A stretch of DNA of 8,822 nt from Methanomicrobiales archaeon (GTDB taxonomy: Archaea; Halobacteriota; Methanomicrobia; Methanomicrobiales; JACTUA01). The DNA lies in contig JAJRCP010000176.1 in the NCBI GenBank assembly GCA_028678885.1, forward strand, positions 1-8,822. The letters run 5' to 3'. The translations under genes and the position numbers were made by a program. The notes beneath the pieces were generated by a model that did no database searches, was not told the DNA's origin, and saw only the letters and a list, made by a program, of their open reading frames with translations. This document shows, piece after piece, positions 6,626 to 8,822 of this stretch (positions are counted from its first letter, which is position 1; each line of letters begins with the position of its first letter).

Positions 6626-7812
6626 TGCATCGCCTCTTCGATTCGTATCAATTCGTTCAATTTTGCAGTTCTCTCTCCCCCCACCACGCCGGTCTTCAGA
6701 AATATGCAACCGAACGCTGTCGCCAGGTGTGCAATGGTATCATCAGTGGTTTCCCCGGACCGATGACTCATTACCGTGTCCAGACCATGGGTCTGTGCAA
6801 CTCTCACCGCTTCATAGGTATCGGTGAGCGTTCCTATCTGATTGGGCTTGATCAGTACGCAGTTCGCGGCTCCTGTTTCAATGCCACGGATGATCCGTTC
6901 CACCTGGGTTACAAAAAGATCATCCCCGCACACTAAGCAGCGATCGCCGATCTGCCGGGTCAATTCGGCAAATCCTTCGAAATCCTCTTCATGCAGGGGA
7001 TCCTCCACATAAACGAGGCCGTACGTGTCCACGACCTCCGCTATGTAGGTAATCTGTTCCTCGGTGGACCGGCTTTTCTCGCGATAGCCATATGCTTCGC
7101 CGTTGAAGAGCTGGCTTGCCGCAACATCCACCCCGATATTGATGTTCAGCATTAGGATGTCGGATACCGCTTCCACTGCCTGAGAGAGTAGGTCAAATGC
7201 CTGTGCATCACTGATCTGGGGAGCCCAAGCCCCTTCATCCCCCTTTCCGCTCATCAGCCCCTGCGCAGACAGGAGTTCGCGAACCTTCCGGTGTACCGCC
7301 GCATTGGCAAAAACCGCCTCTTCGGCGTCTGCTGCACCGGTTGGAACGACCAAAAATTCTTGAATCTCAGTTGCATTGACCGCATGTGCACCTCCGCCGA
7401 TCACATTCCCGAGTGGAAGGGGGGTGGCTCCAGTGAAGACTCCCCCCAGGTACCGGAAGAGCTCCATATTCAGGGTTGCAGCCGCAGCCCGGGCACAGGC
7501 CATGGAGAGAGCAACTGCCACGTTCGCCCCAATCTTGCTGAAATCGGGGGTACTGTCGATCTCCCGCAGCAGGCTGTCAAACCCTATCTGATCTCTGGCA
7601 TCCTCTCCAACAAGGGCTGGTATCAGCTTCTCCTCTGCTTCCCGGATCGCCTCTGGCACCGGACGGACCTTCGCTTCATAGGTCCCGGTGCTTGCTCCGC
7701 TCGGGGCCGCTGCCCTTCCCCAGCCCGTTAGTGTCCAGATCTCGGCTTCAACTGTGGAATTCCCACGGCTATCCAAGATCTCCCGCAACCTGATCTGCTC
7801 AATATTCGTCAT
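6622..7812 (-). CDS. eno: Enolase (phosphopyruvate hydratase)
   Basis: Enolase interconverts 2-phosphoglycerate and phosphoenolpyruvate in glycolysis and gluconeogenesis; in a methanogen the gluconeogenic direction is the more likely one. The 396 residues are slightly short for the family but show no gap in catalytic parts. Seen: DSRGN at 14-18; the mobile loop SGASTG at 38-43; GGGAHAVN at 139-146 with His143; QEF at 151-153; GDEG at 191-194 with Glu193; metal ligands Asp229 (in GVDVAAS), Glu270 (in VEDP) and Asp297 (in CGDD); the catalytic base Lys322 in LIKPNQ; SHRSGE at 349-354; and Lys373. The GKGDEGAWAP form replaces the bacterial VGDEGGFAP. ATG overlaps the rpoK stop as ATGA, and the stop overlaps rpsB the same way. 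Confidence 0.96.
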   Translation of the reverse strand: MTNIEQIRLREILDSRGNSTVEAEIWTLTGWGRAAAPSGASTGTYEAKVRPVPEAIREAEEKLIPALVGEDARDQIGFDSLLREIDSTPDFSKIGANVAVALSMACARAAAATLNMELFRYLGGVFTGATPLPLGNVIGGGAHAVNATEIQEFLVVPTGAADAEEAVFANAAVHRKVRELLSAQGLMSGKGDEGAWAPQISDAQAFDLLSQAVEAVSDILMLNINIGVDVAASQLFNGEAYGYREKSRSTEEQITYIAEVVDTYGLVYVEDPLHEEDFEGFAELTRQIGDRCLVCGDDLFVTQVERIIRGIETGAANCVLIKPNQIGTLTDTYEAVRVAQTHGLDTVMSHRSGETTDDTIAHLATAFGCIFLKTGVVGGERTAKLNELIRIEEAMQ

Positions 7813-7991
7813 TTCATTCCTACGTTCCTCTTTACGGTGATCGGGATTACGTTCTGATTGAACTCTTCAATCGCGATTTCCAGAGGATCGATTTTTTCCG
7901 TTCGGACGAGCAGGGGTGCTCCCATGGAGATTTGAAGGGCGCGTGCACCGATGATTCTTGCTCGTTCGTATCGGGTATACGATTCCATCAT
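7809..7991 (-). CDS. rpoK: DNA-directed RNA polymerase subunit K (Rpo6/omega homologue)
   Basis: This small subunit helps assemble and stabilise the archaeal RNA polymerase and is homologous to bacterial omega and eukaryotic RPB6. The 60-residue protein contains the family core TRYERARIIGARALQISMGAP at residues 6-26, followed by the acidic PLEIAIEEF segment and the C-terminal IPITVKR near 49-55. Two adjacent ATG codons are possible starts, at 7991 and 7988. GAGG lies 4 nt before the first and 7 nt before the second, so the second may be the true start, giving 59 residues. It follows tRNA-Pro by 32 nt and overlaps eno by an ATGA. Confidence 0.95.
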   Translation of the reverse strand: MMESYTRYERARIIGARALQISMGAPLLVRTEKIDPLEIAIEEFNQNVIPITVKRNVGMK

Positions 7992-8023
7992 TCATCCTCA
8001 ACAGCTTGCCTTTCCTCTTAAAA
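7992..8023 (-). other. Spacer between tRNA-Pro and rpoK
   Basis: At 32 nt this is the longest gene-free stretch of the window. Right after the tRNA discriminator base comes TTTT, then purine-rich sequence and the GAGG that serves rpoK. The T run could weaken transcription, but four T's followed by in-line coding genes do not make a convincing terminator. I see no TATA/BRE pair here. Confidence 0.5.
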
Positions 8024-8098
8024 TGGGGTCGCTGAGATTCGAACTCAGGTCACGGCATCCCGAACGCCATAGGATAGTCCAGGCTACCCCACGACCCC
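8024..8098 (-). tRNA. tRNA-Pro, anticodon CGG
   Basis: This 75-nt cloverleaf reads as follows on the minus strand. The acceptor GGGGTCG pairs perfectly with CGACCCC, followed by discriminator A. U8 is present. The D arm has GGG pairing TCC-type bases with the AGCCTGGACTA loop, which includes the two conserved G's. The anticodon stem TGGCG/TGCCG contains one G-T closing pair at each end. The loop TTCGGGA gives anticodon CGG for CCG codons. The variable loop is 4 nt, and a perfect CTGAG/CTCAG T stem holds the TTCGAAT loop. CCA is not encoded. No intron is visible. G1 lies directly next to the last base of the rpoN stop codon, so the mature ends must be cut from an operon transcript by RNase P and RNase Z, unless an internal promoter exists. 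Confidence 0.95.
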
Positions 8099-8287
8099 TC
8101 ATTGATATGGATTGAGGTCATCCACAATCTCCTTGTGTGTCAAGAGCATTCTTCTGCAGCAATATCGGTGCAGACCGAGATCATCGAGGATCTTTGACGG
8201 GTCCTCGCCCGCATCACGCCGGTGTTTGAAATCCTCCCATGCAATGGAGATGACCTTGCCGCAGGTAAAACACCGCACTGGTATCAT
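8099..8287 (-). CDS. rpoN: DNA-directed RNA polymerase subunit N (Rpo10)
   Basis: This small zinc-binding subunit of archaeal RNA polymerase is the homologue of eukaryotic RPB10 and bridges the assembly platform of subunits D, L and B. At 62 residues it is typical. It shows the diagnostic atypical zinc site: Cys6 and Cys9 in PVRCFTCGK, and the adjacent pair Cys43-Cys44 in LHRYCCRRM. It is unrelated to bacterial sigma-54, which shares the symbol. The start is ATG at 8285-8287, with GAGG about 9 nt before it in a 28-nt gap after rpsI. Its TGA directly abuts tRNA-Pro. Confidence 0.96.
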   Translation of the reverse strand: MIPVRCFTCGKVISIAWEDFKHRRDAGEDPSKILDDLGLHRYCCRRMLLTHKEIVDDLNPYQ

Positions 8288-8315
8288 ACACTCAGCCTCT
8301 TATACATGTAATATC

Positions 8316-8717
8316 CTATCGATAAGACTTTTGGAACTTTCCGCGCGCTCCCCGTCCGTGAGGTTTTTTGGCCTCTTTCTGTCGGGAATCGTTCACCAGA
8401 AGTGTTCGATCATAAGCGAGGTAGAGATCCTTGATCCTTGGATCATTATGCCACTTCAGGATCCCTCGAGCAAGGGCCGTACGGATTGCCTCCATCTGAC
8501 CCATGCTCCCGCCCCCCTGGACGCGGATGGTTGCATTGACTCCATCCAGTGCTTGGGGCACAAGAAAGATGGGTTCTGAGATCTTCATCCGTATCAGTTC
8601 TGTCCCGTAGGTGACCAGAGGAACCGAGTTGATACGGATGATGCCGTGTCCCTCGCAAAAGGTTGCTCTCGCGATGGCTTTTTTCCTCTTTCCGCTGGTG
8701 TTAACAATCTTTACCAC
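8316..8717 (-). CDS. rpsI: 30S ribosomal protein S9 (archaeal uS9)
   Basis: uS9 is a small-subunit protein whose C-terminal tail reaches the P-site tRNA. The product is 133 residues, the normal archaeal length. Seen: the N-terminal SGKRKKAIARAT at residues 8-19, IRINSVPL at 27-34, the central GGGSMGQMEAIRTALARGIL at 68-87, and the basic tail KKPHGRGARGKFQKSYR ending in the conserved terminal Arg133. The start is GTG at 8715-8717. GGTGAT lies only 3 nt before it, a short spacing, but the alternative ATG just upstream is out of frame and stops after three codons. It begins 11 nt after the rplM stop. Confidence 0.95.
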   Translation of the reverse strand: MVKIVNTSGKRKKAIARATFCEGHGIIRINSVPLVTYGTELIRMKISEPIFLVPQALDGVNATIRVQGGGSMGQMEAIRTALARGILKWHNDPRIKDLYLAYDRTLLVNDSRQKEAKKPHGRGARGKFQKSYR

Positions 8718-8728
8718 TTCATCACCGC

Positions 8729-8822
8729 CTAAAACGTAGCTCCCAGATAGGAGCTGATCGACTCCAGAGTCACATACCGACGTGAGCTGAGCCGTGTGAT
8801 ATGAGCTTCCTCAATGGTCTCC
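8729..8822 (-). CDS. rplM: 50S ribosomal protein L13 (archaeal uL13), C-terminal fragment
   Basis: Only the last 30 codons and the TAG stop (8729-8731) are in the window; the gene enters from the right edge. The visible end contains RLSSRRYVTLESISSYLGA, which fits the archaeal L13 tail pattern of a basic stretch followed by (K/R)Y-T-L-x-x-(I/L)-S-x-x-L-G. Its position directly before rpsI matches the archaeal L18e-L13-S9-RpoN order. The identification rests on this short tail plus context. Confidence 0.85.
   Translation of the reverse strand, partial: ETIEEAHITRLSSRRYVTLESISSYLGATF

Noticed and set aside
6626..6709. An N-terminal extension of rpsB by 28 codons
   Set aside because: It lies wholly within the eno 3' end, and the ATGA-overlapping start gives the normal S2 N terminus.
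8020..8023. TTTT after tRNA-Pro as a transcription terminator
   Set aside because: It is too short a T run on its own, and rpoK, eno and rpsB follow closely with no promoter visible, so read-through is more likely.
8288..8315. A TATAAG-like stretch in the rpsI-rpoN gap as a possible promoter
   Set aside because: It is under 20 nt from the rpoN ATG, too close for a normal archaeal TATA box to start site and leader, with no clear BRE beside it.

Overview
The window is a tightly packed archaeal chromosome segment, almost certainly from a methanogenic euryarchaeon. I would place it in Methanomicrobia, most likely Methanomicrobiales, but that placement is inference from gene order and protein character. 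The archaeal assignment itself is firm. The window holds archaeal RNA polymerase subunits N and K, archaeal-type ribosomal proteins L13, S9 and S2, an archaeal RNase J, and the isoprenoid genes of the archaeal mevalonate route, including isopentenyl phosphate kinase. It also holds the start of an archaeal-type glutamyl-tRNA synthetase.

Every gene lies on the minus strand, so transcription runs from high to low coordinates. The order in that direction is rplM (3' end only), rpsI, rpoN, tRNA-Pro(CGG), rpoK, eno, rpsB, a MEMO1-family gene, mvk, ipk, fni, rnj, idsA and gltX (5' end only). The largest gap between neighbours is 32 nt, and most junctions are 0-28 nt or overlap by 4-11 nt. I see no stretch over 300 bases without a gene, no internal promoter I can defend, no mobile element, no CRISPR and no repeat array.

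The right third (about 6017-8822) is the well-known archaeal L13-S9-RpoN-RpoK-enolase-S2 cluster, with a tRNA-Pro gene set directly against the rpoN stop codon. The left two thirds (about 218-5993) is a lipid-precursor module. Mevalonate kinase makes 5-phosphomevalonate. Isopentenyl phosphate kinase makes IPP from isopentenyl phosphate. Type 2 IPP isomerase makes DMAPP, and IdsA condenses these units to prenyl diphosphates for ether lipids. The steps between phosphomevalonate and isopentenyl phosphate, and the HMG-CoA steps, are not encoded here. Two genes with no proven isoprenoid role sit inside the module: the MEMO1-family gene directly before mvk, and RNase J between fni and idsA.

Most of the window is ordinary conserved archaeal sequence. 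The points that deserve a second look are an apparent missing ATG/GTG/TTG start for gltX (an ACG stands at the expected place behind a perfect Shine-Dalgarno), the tRNA with no spacer after rpoN, the MEMO1-mvk pairing, and the placement and coupling of RNase J. I did not find an undescribed system that the sequence alone would support.
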